From NCBI GenBank assembly GCA_035502095.1, contig DATJUX010000041.1, positions 1 to 64,000 of the forward strand: 64,000 nt of DNA, written 5' to 3'. This DNA comes from JAKANT01 sp035502095 (GTDB lineage: Bacteria > Pseudomonadota > Gammaproteobacteria > Burkholderiales > Burkholderiaceae_F). Shown piece after piece: positions 1 through 7,917 of this stretch. Every line of letters starts with the position of its first letter. The stretch's first letter is position 1. The notes under the pieces were generated by a model that worked only from the letters and a program-made list of their open reading frames with translations, was not told the origin of the DNA and did no database searches. A program made the translations under genes and the position numbers.

Positions 1-112
1 CGGATGAGGTCTTGAAGGCGGGCATCGGGTGGGAACGGCGACGCGCAGTATATGTCGGTGCCTGGAGGCGGTGACGATAAGTCAGCGGCAGTTCGACTGT
101 CGGCCCATTCCT

Positions 113-1417
113 TCAGGCCGCAGCGGCTGAAATCGGGATAACCAAGGCGCCGCCGGAGCGAAGCGCCGCGATGTGCGCACCGGCGCGATCCCAAGCGTCA
201 GCGCACTCCCGACTGTAGTCGTGCCCGTCATAGACGCGCCGCATGGTTTCGCGTTCGACGTGGCCGAGGCACAGCTCGGCGACATGTGGCGCGATGCCGA
301 TACGAGACAGAAGCGTCCGAAAGGTCCGCCGCAAATCATGCGGCCGGAGCTTCTTCGCACCGTCGTCCTTTCCGCGCTCAGCCAGACGTGAAAGGGCTCG
401 CGCGACCGCCATCTTCTCCAAAGCGCCGCCATTGGCACCCGGGAAGACAAAGTCGCTCTTCTTCCGCCTGCCGGTTCCGCGCAGCGTCTTCGCGCTCTTC
501 AGAACGGCGAGCGCCGCATCGGATAAGTGAATCTTGAAGGCTCTGCCCGACTTGAACCGCTCGGACGGAATGAACCAAGTCGCCTTGTCCTGCTGGATTT
601 CGCTCCACTCGGCGAGCCGCACTTCGCCGGGGCGCGCGCCGGTCAGCAACTGAAATTCGATCGCCAGCCTCGTCGCTGGCCAGAGCATCGACGCGTCCAC
701 CGACTGGAGAAGGGCGACGATTTCAGCGTCGTTCGCCGCGTTCGGCGGCTGCGGCCTATACGGGCGAGGGTTCTCGATACCGCGCATCGGATCGGCAGCA
801 GTGACGTAACCACGCTTGATGGCGAACGTCACGAGCCCACGCAGCGTGCGGTAGACATGCGCCGCGGCGCCGGGCGCACCTCGGCGGCGTGCCGCATCGA
901 TGCAATCCTGCAGCGCAGCCGAAGTAATGTGCGCGATCTTGGCATCGCCGATACGGCCGCGCACGTCAGTGTCGAAGTTCTGCGTGAGGATCGTGATCGT
1001 GCGCTCACGCACCGGCTCGCCGCGCTTGCGCGTACTACCCAGCCGCTTGTCGGCGATCCACTCGCCGAACACTTCGGCGACGCTCGGTTGCGCCTTGTTC
1101 GCCTTGCGAGCGCTGCGCTCGACCAGGACCGGGTGATCGGCTTGGCCTTTCTTTGCCGCCTCATGCACCTTGGCGTGCTTCAGCAGTTCGGCCTGCGCGT
1201 CAGCGAGCGAGACCGCCGGGTACTCGCCGAGGGAAAGCCAACGGCGCTTGCCGTCCACCTGCACCCGGTATTGCCAGTGCCGGGACACGCCGGCGCCGGT
1301 CTTGTGGCGCAAGTGCAGATACATGCCCGGCGCGACCAAGACTCGCCTCTCGGACTTGCCGGAAGCGAGCCTGGTCGCCTTGATCTTCTCGTCCGTCCAC
1401 CGCGTCGCGCGCGTCAT
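113..1417 (-). CDS. Tyrosine-type site-specific integrase
   Basis: Catalyses integration and excision of a mobile element at a tRNA gene. The 434-residue protein has the P4-type layout: an N-terminal arm-DNA-binding domain (about residues 1-90, with the typical WLSLGEYPAVSLADA segment), a core-binding SAM-like domain, and a C-terminal catalytic domain. Catalytic residues visible are the first Arg in TGARPGEVRLAEW, the HDLRRTF box, the LGHVERET box and the nucleophile Tyr in the MRRVYDGHDY stretch, so the enzyme looks intact. The gene starts 140 bp from a tRNA-Thr 3' fragment and transcribes away from it, so the element lies to the left and leaves the window; nothing is recognisable in bases 1-112. 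Direct repeats that overlap its promoter may let it regulate itself. The family assignment is secure; the type of element is not known. Confidence 0.95.
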   Translation of the reverse strand: MTRATRWTDEKIKATRLASGKSERRVLVAPGMYLHLRHKTGAGVSRHWQYRVQVDGKRRWLSLGEYPAVSLADAQAELLKHAKVHEAAKKGQADHPVLVERSARKANKAQPSVAEVFGEWIADKRLGSTRKRGEPVRERTITILTQNFDTDVRGRIGDAKIAHITSAALQDCIDAARRRGAPGAAAHVYRTLRGLVTFAIKRGYVTAADPMRGIENPRPYRPQPPNAANDAEIVALLQSVDASMLWPATRLAIEFQLLTGARPGEVRLAEWSEIQQDKATWFIPSERFKSGRAFKIHLSDAALAVLKSAKTLRGTGRRKKSDFVFPGANGGALEKMAVARALSRLAERGKDDGAKKLRPHDLRRTFRTLLSRIGIAPHVAELCLGHVERETMRRVYDGHDYSRECADAWDRAGAHIAALRSGGALVIPISAAAA

Positions 1418-1421
1418 TTCC

Positions 1422-1454
1422 GGATACCACTCTGGATACCACTTCGGATACCAC
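1422..1454. repeat. Three 12-bp-spaced direct repeats ahead of the integrase
   Basis: The 9-mer GGATACCAC occurs at 1422-1430, 1434-1442 and 1446-1454, a period of exactly 12 bp. A shortened copy (GGATAC) lies at 1462-1467, and a fourth full copy at 1544-1552 sits directly beside the tRNA fragment. Their place between the integrase start and the attachment core is where arm-type integrase sites are found in related elements. They could also serve as autoregulatory operators. The repeats are seen directly; the function is inferred. Confidence 0.7.
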
Positions 1455-1557
1455 TATGGGCGGATACTGGCGGTAGGTCAAGGACGCCGCTGGTCGATTT
1501 TCAGAGGAGAAATGAAGAACTCGTGACGATCCTGGATCGTTTTGGATACCACCCGGC

Positions 1558-1606
1558 CCGCCTTGTAAGCGGTAGGTCACCTGTTCGAGTCAGGTAGCCG
1601 GCACCA
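1558..1606 (+). other. tRNA-Thr(TGT) 3' half: attachment-site junction
   Basis: This stretch matches the 3' half of a tRNA: an anticodon arm with loop CTTGTAA (anticodon TGT at 1564-1566), a variable loop, a perfect 5-bp T-arm at 1579-1595 with loop TTCGAGT, a 3' acceptor strand AGCCGGC, and A-CCA ending at 1606. No D-arm or 5' acceptor strand precedes it, so it is not an intact tRNA gene. It is the duplicated target left by an element that integrated into a tRNA-Thr gene; the complete tRNA should lie at the far end of the element, left of the window. Host chromosome starts to the right. Confidence 0.85.
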
Positions 1607-1831
1607 AGGGCATGGGGCCGGCGAATCGACGGATCCGGCGATTCGGCGCGCGGCCCGAAGGCCGCAATTCGGCGGCCGTCCCTGATTCCAGCGCTCGCTT
1701 GCATTGACCGCGGTCAATCACCGAGACGGCGTCTGCCCGTCCAATACGACAGTGTTTCGAGCGTGCACTCGGCCGGCGGTGCCAGGGCGCCGGCGCAACC
1801 GGCTTTGCCTCGTGAGGCGCCGGAGGTACCG

Positions 1832-3385
1832 ATGACGATCCATGCGATGAGTGCGGTCGACGCGGCGTGGTACCACATGGACGGTCCGGCCAACACGGCG
1901 ATGGTGACCGGGATGTTGGTCACCCGAACGCCGCTGGATTTCGCCAAAGTGCGCGAGGTCTACCGCCAGCGGCTGCTCGGGTTCGATCGCTTCCGCCAGC
2001 GCGTGGTTGAACGCGGGATCGCGTTTTCGACGCCGCATTGGGAGGACCAGCCGGACTTCGATCTCGACCAGCATCTGCATCACATCGCCCTGCCCGCGCC
2101 GCATGACCGCGCCGCGTTGTCCGCACTGATCGACGACATCGCCAGCCAGCCGCTGGACCACGCGCAGCCGCTGTGGCAGGCGCACGTGATCGATGGCGTG
2201 GAAGGCGGCAGCGCGGTCATCACGCGCTACCACCACTGCATCGGCGACGGCACCGCGATGATGGCAGTGATGCAGCGCCTATACGACACGGATCCGGACA
2301 CGCCACCCGACGCGCTGGCAGAGCGGGAAAGGCCGGGCATGCGCGGTGCGGCGAGTCGCAAGCTTGCGCACGGGTTCGATGCCATGGCGCGGGCGGCGCG
2401 CAAGGCGGGCATGCCGCCGCCGGCTTCCGCGCAGCCGGCGCTGCCGCAGCCGTCGACGGTCGACAAGGCGAAGCTGCTGCTGGCCGGCGCGGGAATGCTC
2501 GTTTCGGAATTGCTGAAGTGGCCGGATCCGAAGTCGCCGCTCAAAGGCGACTTCCAGCCGCGCAAACGGGTGGCGTGGTCCGAGCCGGTGGCGATCGCCG
2601 ATGTAAAGGCGATCGGCGCACCGACTGGCGCGAAGGTGAACGATGTGCTCGTCGCAGGCATGACTGGTGCGCTGCGCGCGTATTTGAAAAGGCGTGGCGT
2701 CGACGTGAATCGAACCACGGTGCGCGCGATGGTGCCGGTGGACCTTCGGCCGCCGGAGCGCTTCGGCGAACTGGGCAACGAGTTCGGGTTGGTGATCCTG
2801 GACCTCGCCGTCGCGAAGGCACGCGCGACGGATCGGCTGGCGCAGACCAAGGTGCGCATGGACGCACTGAAGCGTTCGCCCGAGGCGCTCGCGATGCGCG
2901 TGCTGCTGGATATCTTCGGCCGTGGACCGAAGCCGCTCGAGGCTTTCGCGAATCAGATCTTCGGGTCGAAGGCGAGCGTCGTGATGACCAACGTTGCCGG
3001 ACCGCGCGAGCAACTGTACCTCGCGGGCACGCCGATCGACCGCATGATGTTCTGGGTGCCGCACCCCGGACGCCAGCTCGGCATGGGGATCAGCATCTTG
3101 AGCTACCGCAGCCAGGCTTCGCTGGCGGTGATCGCCGACGCGCATCTGGTGCCCGATCCGGAGACGATCACGGCGTTGTTCAATCGCGAGTTCAGCACGA
3201 TGCTGAAGGCCTTGTCCGCCGCCGCGGCGGAAGCGCCGCCTGACCGCACGGCCAAGACCGGCAAAGGCAAAGCGCGGACAGGGCAGGGTCGCAAGACGGC
3301 CACGAAACGCCAGGCGCGGCCACCGCGCACGCCGACTGCACGCGGTCCACGCGTCGAAAAGGGCAGGCGTCGCGCGGCGACCTGA
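1832..3385 (+). CDS. Wax ester synthase/diacylglycerol acyltransferase (WS/DGAT)
   Basis: Transfers an acyl group from acyl-CoA to a fatty alcohol or diacylglycerol to make wax esters or triacylglycerol, normally at the membrane or lipid-body surface. The family active-site motif HHxxxDG is present as HHCIGDG (His134, His135, Asp139), and the N-terminal SAVDAAWYHMDGP segment and C-terminal VMTNVAGP and GISILSYR blocks are typical. The start at 1832 is preferred over an in-frame start 69 bp upstream because GGAGG lies at 1822-1826. The product has 517 residues, slightly longer than usual because of a Lys/Arg/Pro/Ala-rich tail of about 50 residues that may bind nucleic acid or membrane, or be disordered. 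It is followed by an opposing lipase-like gene and a basic protein gene. Confidence 0.93.
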   Translation: MTIHAMSAVDAAWYHMDGPANTAMVTGMLVTRTPLDFAKVREVYRQRLLGFDRFRQRVVERGIAFSTPHWEDQPDFDLDQHLHHIALPAPHDRAALSALIDDIASQPLDHAQPLWQAHVIDGVEGGSAVITRYHHCIGDGTAMMAVMQRLYDTDPDTPPDALAERERPGMRGAASRKLAHGFDAMARAARKAGMPPPASAQPALPQPSTVDKAKLLLAGAGMLVSELLKWPDPKSPLKGDFQPRKRVAWSEPVAIADVKAIGAPTGAKVNDVLVAGMTGALRAYLKRRGVDVNRTTVRAMVPVDLRPPERFGELGNEFGLVILDLAVAKARATDRLAQTKVRMDALKRSPEALAMRVLLDIFGRGPKPLEAFANQIFGSKASVVMTNVAGPREQLYLAGTPIDRMMFWVPHPGRQLGMGISILSYRSQASLAVIADAHLVPDPETITALFNREFSTMLKALSAAAAEAPPDRTAKTGKGKARTGQGRKTATKRQARPPRTPTARGPRVEKGRRRAAT

Positions 3386-3492
3386 TCCACGCAGGGGCGC
3401 CGGCATGGCCGGTTCGGGCTGGCGGCTCCCGCTTGTCTGAAGCGCTTCGCTTCGAACCGTCGCGCCGCGGGCGCCGCGGCCGGGGTCGAGCG

Positions 3493-4302
3493 CTATGGGT
3501 GGGTCTCTCGTCGGGCGCGAGCCGGATGCAAGAGTCGCAGCGGTCGAATTGGCTGATGCGGACGCCAATGCCCCTCGGGCTGCGCCAACCGGTTGGCGAC
3601 GATGTACAGAACGACCGGGTTGGTGATCAAGCCGAGATGGCTTGCAACCGACACGGCGATGTTCTCGGACATTTCGCTCGTCGGCTGCACCGAGGAGGGC
3701 CAGGCGACGATGCCGTCGGTCTTCGAGAAGATCGACGTGAATGGCACCGGTGGGGCAACGCGTACGCGCTCGATGGTTTCGCGGTCGCCGGCTTCCCGGC
3801 CGCTCAGCCACTCGTAGACCAGGGTTGCATGCGTTGCGCCGGGGTGGCCGCCGAAGGGACTCCCAAGCGTGATGACCTGGCGGACCTGTGCCGGCGCACG
3901 TTTGGCCAGTTCGCGCGCAAAAATGCCTCCCAGGCTCCAGCCGATGAGCGAAACCTTCTTGTGGCGCTTGCTCGTGGCCGCGTCGATCAGCGCTTCGAGC
4001 TTGCGCAACAATTCGTCCAGGCCCTCGCGTGCTCCGAGGTTGAAACCTTGTTGCCAAGGCAGAGCCTCATAGCCGAGGCGGGCAACGAAGCGGCGCATCG
4101 GCAGCGTGTGCACGTCGTGCGCGCCCAGCCCCGGCAGGATGAGCACCGGATGACCGTCGCCGTGCGGACAGATGCGCGCGAGCGGTCGATGCAGGAGCGT
4201 GCCGAGCCCGAGTTCGGCCACCGCACGCACCGGTTCGAGCGCAAGCCAGGCAAGGTTGGGCGGAATCCTGCGGGCGGGGATCGGTCCGCGGCGAGAAAAC
4301 AA
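3493..4302 (-). CDS. Alpha/beta hydrolase, lipase-like
   Basis: Predicted cytoplasmic esterase or lipase. The 269-residue product has an oxyanion-hole segment PVLILPGLGA and a nucleophile elbow GWSLGG (serine), followed by a TLGSPFGG strand as in triacylglycerol lipases and PGAP1-like hydrolases. The best start is TTG at 4302, because GAGGTGATC, a strong match to the ribosome-binding consensus, lies just upstream; an ATG further upstream runs into a stop. No signal peptide is evident. It converges on the wax synthase gene and stands next to a basic protein gene, so a role in mobilising stored neutral lipid is plausible but inferred. Confidence 0.82.
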   Translation of the reverse strand: MFSRRGPIPARRIPPNLAWLALEPVRAVAELGLGTLLHRPLARICPHGDGHPVLILPGLGAHDVHTLPMRRFVARLGYEALPWQQGFNLGAREGLDELLRKLEALIDAATSKRHKKVSLIGWSLGGIFARELAKRAPAQVRQVITLGSPFGGHPGATHATLVYEWLSGREAGDRETIERVRVAPPVPFTSIFSKTDGIVAWPSSVQPTSEMSENIAVSVASHLGLITNPVVLYIVANRLAQPEGHWRPHQPIRPLRLLHPARARRETHP

Positions 4303-4544
4303 GGATCACCTCGCGTACATGATCGGCGCCGTAGTCGCGGATGCCTGCTCCGCCATACCCGGAAAAGGAGCGCAAGCCGCCTTGAGCAGGATCAGCCGAC
4401 TCCCGTGCCCTGGCGACAGCCTCCCCGCCTCTATCAAATCGGGCGCGGCAATGCTTGCCGCTCTGGTTGCCAACAGGATGACTGAGAGCGACTCGTGCAG
4501 CGCGAGGGTTCGGAGTGAACCCCAGCGGTAGCCGGCCGATGTTT

Positions 4545-4997
4545 CTAGCCCAGCACGCTGCGCACTCGCTCACGCGCTGCGCGTGCGCTCCTGCCCACTG
4601 CGCGATTCAACGTCGTTGCAGCTCGCGTCTTGGCAGTCTGCCGGGTCCGGCGGACTGCACGTCGCGCAGATCCGGCGGTGTCCTGCGCCGTCTCACGAAG
4701 CGTGCGGACGGTCGACATTGTCACGCGCTGGGTGGATGCGAGAAACCGGCGCAGCGCCTCGCGGGTGGCTTGGGCGGCCGCGTCCATCTCCTGCAGACCG
4801 GCGCGGACGATCGAGTTCGCGGCATCGCGCACGGCGCCAACCGCGGCGCTCGCTCCCGCGGCCCCGCCCCGAACGACGCCGCGCAATGCACGGTCGGCTT
4901 TCTTCTGTGCCATCGTGGCCGTCGCCTTCCGCGTGCCCGTCTTTTTCCGTTGCGCGGCCGGCCCGCTCTTGCGAGGCGCTCGTTTCGCGATCGCCAT
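4545..4997 (-). CDS. Basic Ala/Arg-rich protein, phasin-like or histone-like
   Basis: A 150-residue, strongly basic protein with a Lys/Arg-rich N-terminus and long amphipathic helices rich in Ala, Arg, Thr and Gln (about residues 40-145). GGAGGAG sits 7-12 bp before the ATG, which supports expression. The composition fits either a phasin-like coat protein of storage granules or a histone-H1-like nucleoid protein; sequence alone does not decide. The nearness of a wax ester synthase and a lipase favours the granule idea. No catalytic motif is visible. Confidence 0.6.
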   Translation of the reverse strand: MAIAKRAPRKSGPAAQRKKTGTRKATATMAQKKADRALRGVVRGGAAGASAAVGAVRDAANSIVRAGLQEMDAAAQATREALRRFLASTQRVTMSTVRTLRETAQDTAGSARRAVRRTRQTAKTRAATTLNRAVGRSARAARERVRSVLG

Positions 4998-5377
4998 CGT
5001 TTGCTCCTCCGTCGACTCTGGACGTAGCTGAAGGGATGCAGCCTATTCCGGCTCTTCGCCGGCGTGTTGAGCAGGGTCAAGGTATGCGCTCCCGCGCCGG
5101 CGGAATCAAATCGCGGGCTGCCGAGACGAGCGACGGTCGAGCGCCGCAGCGCGGCGCCGCTGCCTGCTCCTGCCGGTGCGGGACACCGTGCTCGCTGGCG
5201 CGCTTGCGCTTGCTATTGGCGGTCGCGTTCGCCGAGCCGAGCGACGACGAGATGAACCGGACGGGCCTGCCGGAGTTCCAGGTGTTTCGGACTCAGCCTG
5301 CAATTCCCGCTCCGAGGCGATCGCGGCGGGCTCTGGTTCGGGCTTCGTGAGCGCCCCGCTCGCCCGGGTCTTCGCGC
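4998..5377. other. Gene-poor stretch of 380 bp
   Basis: No gene is supported here. Open frames exist on both strands but give low-complexity Arg/Ser/Pro products without ribosome-binding sites or recognisable domains. It contains the promoter and ribosome-binding site of the basic protein gene at its left end and the downstream side of the chagasin-like gene at its right end. Confidence 0.5.
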
Positions 5378-5692
5378 TCAACTCACCGCGACGGCGACAC
5401 TGAACTCGCTTTTCGGTGCGGCGCCGGCCTCCCACGGACGGCGCAACGCGGCCCGTACGTGAAACACGCCGGCCGCTTGCGCACTGAATCGCAGCGTGCG
5501 CACGCCACCGGCACCGGGCACCCGCGACGAGGCCTCGAACTCATCGCCGGCCAGCACCAGCCCGGGTGCCGCGCTGGCCTGCCATCGATGCCCGGTGGTG
5601 GGATTCTCCGGCAGGCGCACGAGCACGACGTCACCGACGGCAACCCGTACCGTCGCTCCGCTGTTGGCGTCGGTAAGCAAGGTCTCGGCCAT
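5378..5692 (-). CDS. Chagasin-like cysteine peptidase inhibitor (family I42)
   Basis: Predicted tight-binding inhibitor of papain-like (C1) peptidases. The 104-residue immunoglobulin-like protein shows all three inhibitory loops of the family: NPTTG at residues 30-34, the Gly-rich loop GAGG at 60-63, and RPW at 85-87. No signal peptide is present, so it should act in the cytoplasm, unlike many bacterial members that are exported. It starts 7 bp after the ubiX stop and is the last gene of the hemA-prfA-prmC-grxD-ubiX run, so it is probably co-transcribed. A papain-like peptidase without a signal peptide is encoded at 58176-58982 and is a candidate target. Confidence 0.85.
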   Translation of the reverse strand: MAETLLTDANSGATVRVAVGDVVLVRLPENPTTGHRWQASAAPGLVLAGDEFEASSRVPGAGGVRTLRFSAQAAGVFHVRAALRRPWEAGAAPKSEFSVAVAVS

Positions 5693-5699
5693 GAGCCTC

Positions 5700-6299
5700 T
5701 CAGGTTGCGACCGGCGGCGCTCCCATGCCGGGCCACGGCTGCGCGAGGTCGTGCGCGACGCCGAGTTGATCCAGCACGCGCGCGAGCGTCTGGTCGACCA
5801 TCTCCTCGATGCTGCGGGGGCGTTGGTAGAAAGCGGGCACCGGCGGGAAGATCACGCCGCCCATCAGCGTCACCGCTTCCATGTTGCGGATGTGCGCGAG
5901 GTTGAGCGGTGTCTCCCGCACCAGCAGGAGCAGGCGGCGCCGCTCCTTGAGGCACACGTCGGCCGCGCGCGCGATCAGGTTGTCGGCCATCCCTTGCGCG
6001 ATCGCGGCGAGTGTCTTGACCGAACAGGGCGCGACCACCATGCCGTCGGTCCGAAACGAGCCCGACGCGATCGACGCACCGATATCGCCGACGTTGTGCA
6101 CGACATCGGCAAGCCGCTCGACGTCGGCGCGCTTCTGGCCGAGCTCCTGGTGGACGTTGAGGACGCCGGCCGGCGAAAGCAGCAGGTGCGTCTCGACCGC
6201 GCGCGACGCGCGCAGGTGTTCGAGCAGACGCACCCCGTAGATCGCGCCGGAAGCGCCGGTGATCGCGACGATGAGCCGGCGCGGTGACGAGTCGCTCAA
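5700..6299 (-). CDS. ubiX: Flavin prenyltransferase UbiX
   Basis: Makes the prenylated FMN cofactor needed by UbiD-type decarboxylases in ubiquinone synthesis. The 199-residue product has the family's N-terminal GASGAIYG nucleotide-binding loop, the VVAPCSVKTLAAIAQG block and the LVRETPLN segment. No ATG is available at the right place; the start is taken as TTG at 6299, which overlaps the grxD stop in a TTGA arrangement and gives the usual family length. This implies translational coupling to grxD. No ubiD is present in the window. Confidence 0.93.
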   Translation of the reverse strand: MSDSSPRRLIVAITGASGAIYGVRLLEHLRASRAVETHLLLSPAGVLNVHQELGQKRADVERLADVVHNVGDIGASIASGSFRTDGMVVAPCSVKTLAAIAQGMADNLIARAADVCLKERRRLLLLVRETPLNLAHIRNMEAVTLMGGVIFPPVPAFYQRPRSIEEMVDQTLARVLDQLGVAHDLAQPWPGMGAPPVAT

Positions 6300-6616
6300 G
6301 CGACCTGGGCCTGTTTGAGCAGATCCTGGAGTTCGCCGTTCTGGAACATCTCGGTCAGGATGTCCGCGCCGCCGACGAGCTGTCCCTTGACGTAGAGCTG
6401 GGGGATCGTCGGCCAGTTCGCGTAGTCCTTGATGCCCTGGCGTACCTCGTCGTCTTCGAGCACGTTGACGGTGATGAGGCTCTTCACGCCGCACGACTGG
6501 AGAATCTGCACCGCACGGCCCGAGAAGCCGCATTGGGGAAACTGTGCCGAGCCCTTCATGAAGAGCACGATCGGGTTCTCGGTCACCGTCTTGTGAATGA
6601 ATTCCTTCGCATCCAT
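6296..6616 (-). CDS. grxD: Monothiol glutaredoxin, Grx4 type
   Basis: A 106-residue monothiol glutaredoxin that binds and delivers [2Fe-2S] clusters. The active site is CGFS, seen in the QFPQCGFSGRAVQIL segment, and the WPTIPQLYVKGQLVGGADI glutathione-binding region is complete. The ATG at 6616 is chosen because it begins the conserved helix MDAKEFIHK; the reading frame extends 41 codons further upstream but that part has no family similarity. It follows prmC in the same direction and overlaps ubiX downstream. Confidence 0.95.
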   Translation of the reverse strand: MDAKEFIHKTVTENPIVLFMKGSAQFPQCGFSGRAVQILQSCGVKSLITVNVLEDDEVRQGIKDYANWPTIPQLYVKGQLVGGADILTEMFQNGELQDLLKQAQVA

Positions 6617-6867
6617 GGCTGGCTGCCTTGCAATAGGGACATGACTACGGTCAGTGTAGGAAGCGCGCCGACACACGTCAAACGCGCGCGAATCCCTCGG
6701 CACGCCGCGCGGAAACTTGAGTGACGGCATCATCCGCAAAGCGGACGACCCCGGGAGCTACTCGTCTCAATCGAGGGCGACCCCAACTCTATAAATCGCC
6801 CTGCGCCGGCACTTCGTGGCGCACCGAATCTCCGGCTTGCCTCCGCGCGCAGGCGTTGCGAAGAAAC

Positions 6868-6995
6868 GGGAGGGACCGCAAGGTCCCTCCCGAGCGCGCC
6901 GGGCGAAGCCCGGTAAGCGCGGATGGCGACGCGAAGCGGCGCAAGAACCACCTCGAGCAAGGTCCCTCCCGGGCGCGCAGGCCCGGAGGGCCTGC
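6868..6995. repeat. Cluster of three perfect hairpins with a direct repeat
   Basis: Between prmC and grxD lie three perfect inverted repeats: a 10-bp stem GGGAGGGACC with loop GCAA (6868-6891), a 6-bp stem CCGGGC with loop GAA (6899-6913), and an 8-bp stem GCAGGCCC with loop GGA (6977-6995). The bases 6878-6898 recur almost unchanged at 6957-6977. This looks like a composite REP-type element. It may stabilise the prmC transcript end or terminate it. The rest of 6617-7072 holds no gene. Confidence 0.7.
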
Positions 6996-7036
6996 ACGCT
7001 CGATTCCCTCGCCTGATTTTGGACACGCTCCCCCTA

Positions 7037-7061
7037 CCCCCTCTCGCCGAGCCAGAGGGGG
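7037..7061. terminator. Palindrome just 3' of prmC
   Basis: A perfect 8-bp inverted repeat, CCCCCTCT (7037-7044) with AGAGGGGG (7054-7061), lies about 12 bp beyond the prmC stop. It lacks a clear U-tract, so intrinsic termination is uncertain. It resembles palindromes found beyond other genes at 19293-19318, 37694-37716 and 48480-48503. Confidence 0.45.
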
Positions 7062-7072
7062 ACGAGTCTCGC

Positions 7073-7915
7073 CTACCGGCTCGTCTCGCGGCTCACTTCG
7101 CTCGCCGGACCGGAGCGCAGGCAACCAGACGTGATGCGTTCGATTCCGGCGCCGTCGCGCCTCGTCTCGACCGCCTCGAATCCCGCCGTTGAAAACAGTT
7201 CGCGCACCCGTGCCGCCTGGTCGGAACCGTGCTCGACGACGAGCCAGCCTCCACGCTTGAGATGCGGCGCCGCACCTTCGACGATCCGGCGCAGGCAGGA
7301 CAGGCCGTCGTCGGTCGCGACGAGGGCGATGGCCGGCTCGAACCGCAACTCGCCCAGGTGCGGATCGCCTTCCGCGACGTAAGGCGGGTTGGCGACGATC
7401 ACATCGAACCGACCGCGAACTGCCGCGTACCACGCGCTTTCGACGAAGTCGATGCGGGCACCGAGGCGGGTCGCGTTGGCGCGGGCGATTTCCAGTGCCG
7501 GCGGGCTGATCTCGGCGGCCACGACCTCGGCGCGCGGGACCTCGAGCGCGAGCGTGATCGCGATGCATCCGGACCCGGTGCCGAGATCCAGCAGCCTGGG
7601 CGCCGCGACCTTCCGCGCCAGCTCGTACGCGACCTGCACCAACGACTCGGTCTCCGGCCGGGGCACGAGCACGGCGGGACCGACGCCGAACGAGCGTCCG
7701 TAGAACTCGCGCTCACCGAGCAGATAAGCGAGCGGCTCGCCCGCTCGACGCCGCGCGGCCCACTGCGCGTATCGGTCGGCGGCGGCGCCGTCGACCGGCC
7801 GCTCGGGATGCGCCACGAGCATTTCGCGCGTGCTGCCGAGCACATGCGCGAGCAACGCGCGCGCCTCGAGAAGCGGCAGGCCGCTCGCGCGCAACAGCGC
7901 GTCGACTGTAGGCAC
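7073..7915 (-). CDS. prmC: Peptide chain release factor N5-glutamine methyltransferase
   Basis: Methylates the Gln of the GGQ motif in release factors using S-adenosylmethionine. The 280-residue product has an N-terminal helical domain, the SAM-binding loop LLDLGTGSGCIAI and the catalytic NPPY motif in VIVANPPYVAEGD. The start is taken as GTG at 7915, two bases after the prfA stop; the frame is open further upstream only because it runs antiparallel through prfA codons. Its substrate is encoded by the gene directly upstream, the classic prfA-prmC arrangement. Confidence 0.95.
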   Translation of the reverse strand: MPTVDALLRASGLPLLEARALLAHVLGSTREMLVAHPERPVDGAAADRYAQWAARRRAGEPLAYLLGEREFYGRSFGVGPAVLVPRPETESLVQVAYELARKVAAPRLLDLGTGSGCIAITLALEVPRAEVVAAEISPPALEIARANATRLGARIDFVESAWYAAVRGRFDVIVANPPYVAEGDPHLGELRFEPAIALVATDDGLSCLRRIVEGAAPHLKRGGWLVVEHGSDQAARVRELFSTAGFEAVETRRDGAGIERITSGCLRSGPASEVSRETSR

Positions 7916-7917
7916 GC

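Noticed and set aside
1558..1606. An intact tRNA-Thr gene
   Set aside because: Only the 3' half is present; bases upstream do not form a D-arm or a 5' acceptor strand.
2279..4057. A 592-residue minus-strand open frame opposite the wax synthase
   Set aside because: It is a by-product of high GC in the opposite strand; the product is Arg/His-rich without domains and conflicts with two well-supported genes.
5106..5435. A 109-residue minus-strand protein
   Set aside because: Low-complexity Arg/Ser/Pro product without a ribosome-binding site, overlapping the well-supported chagasin-like gene.
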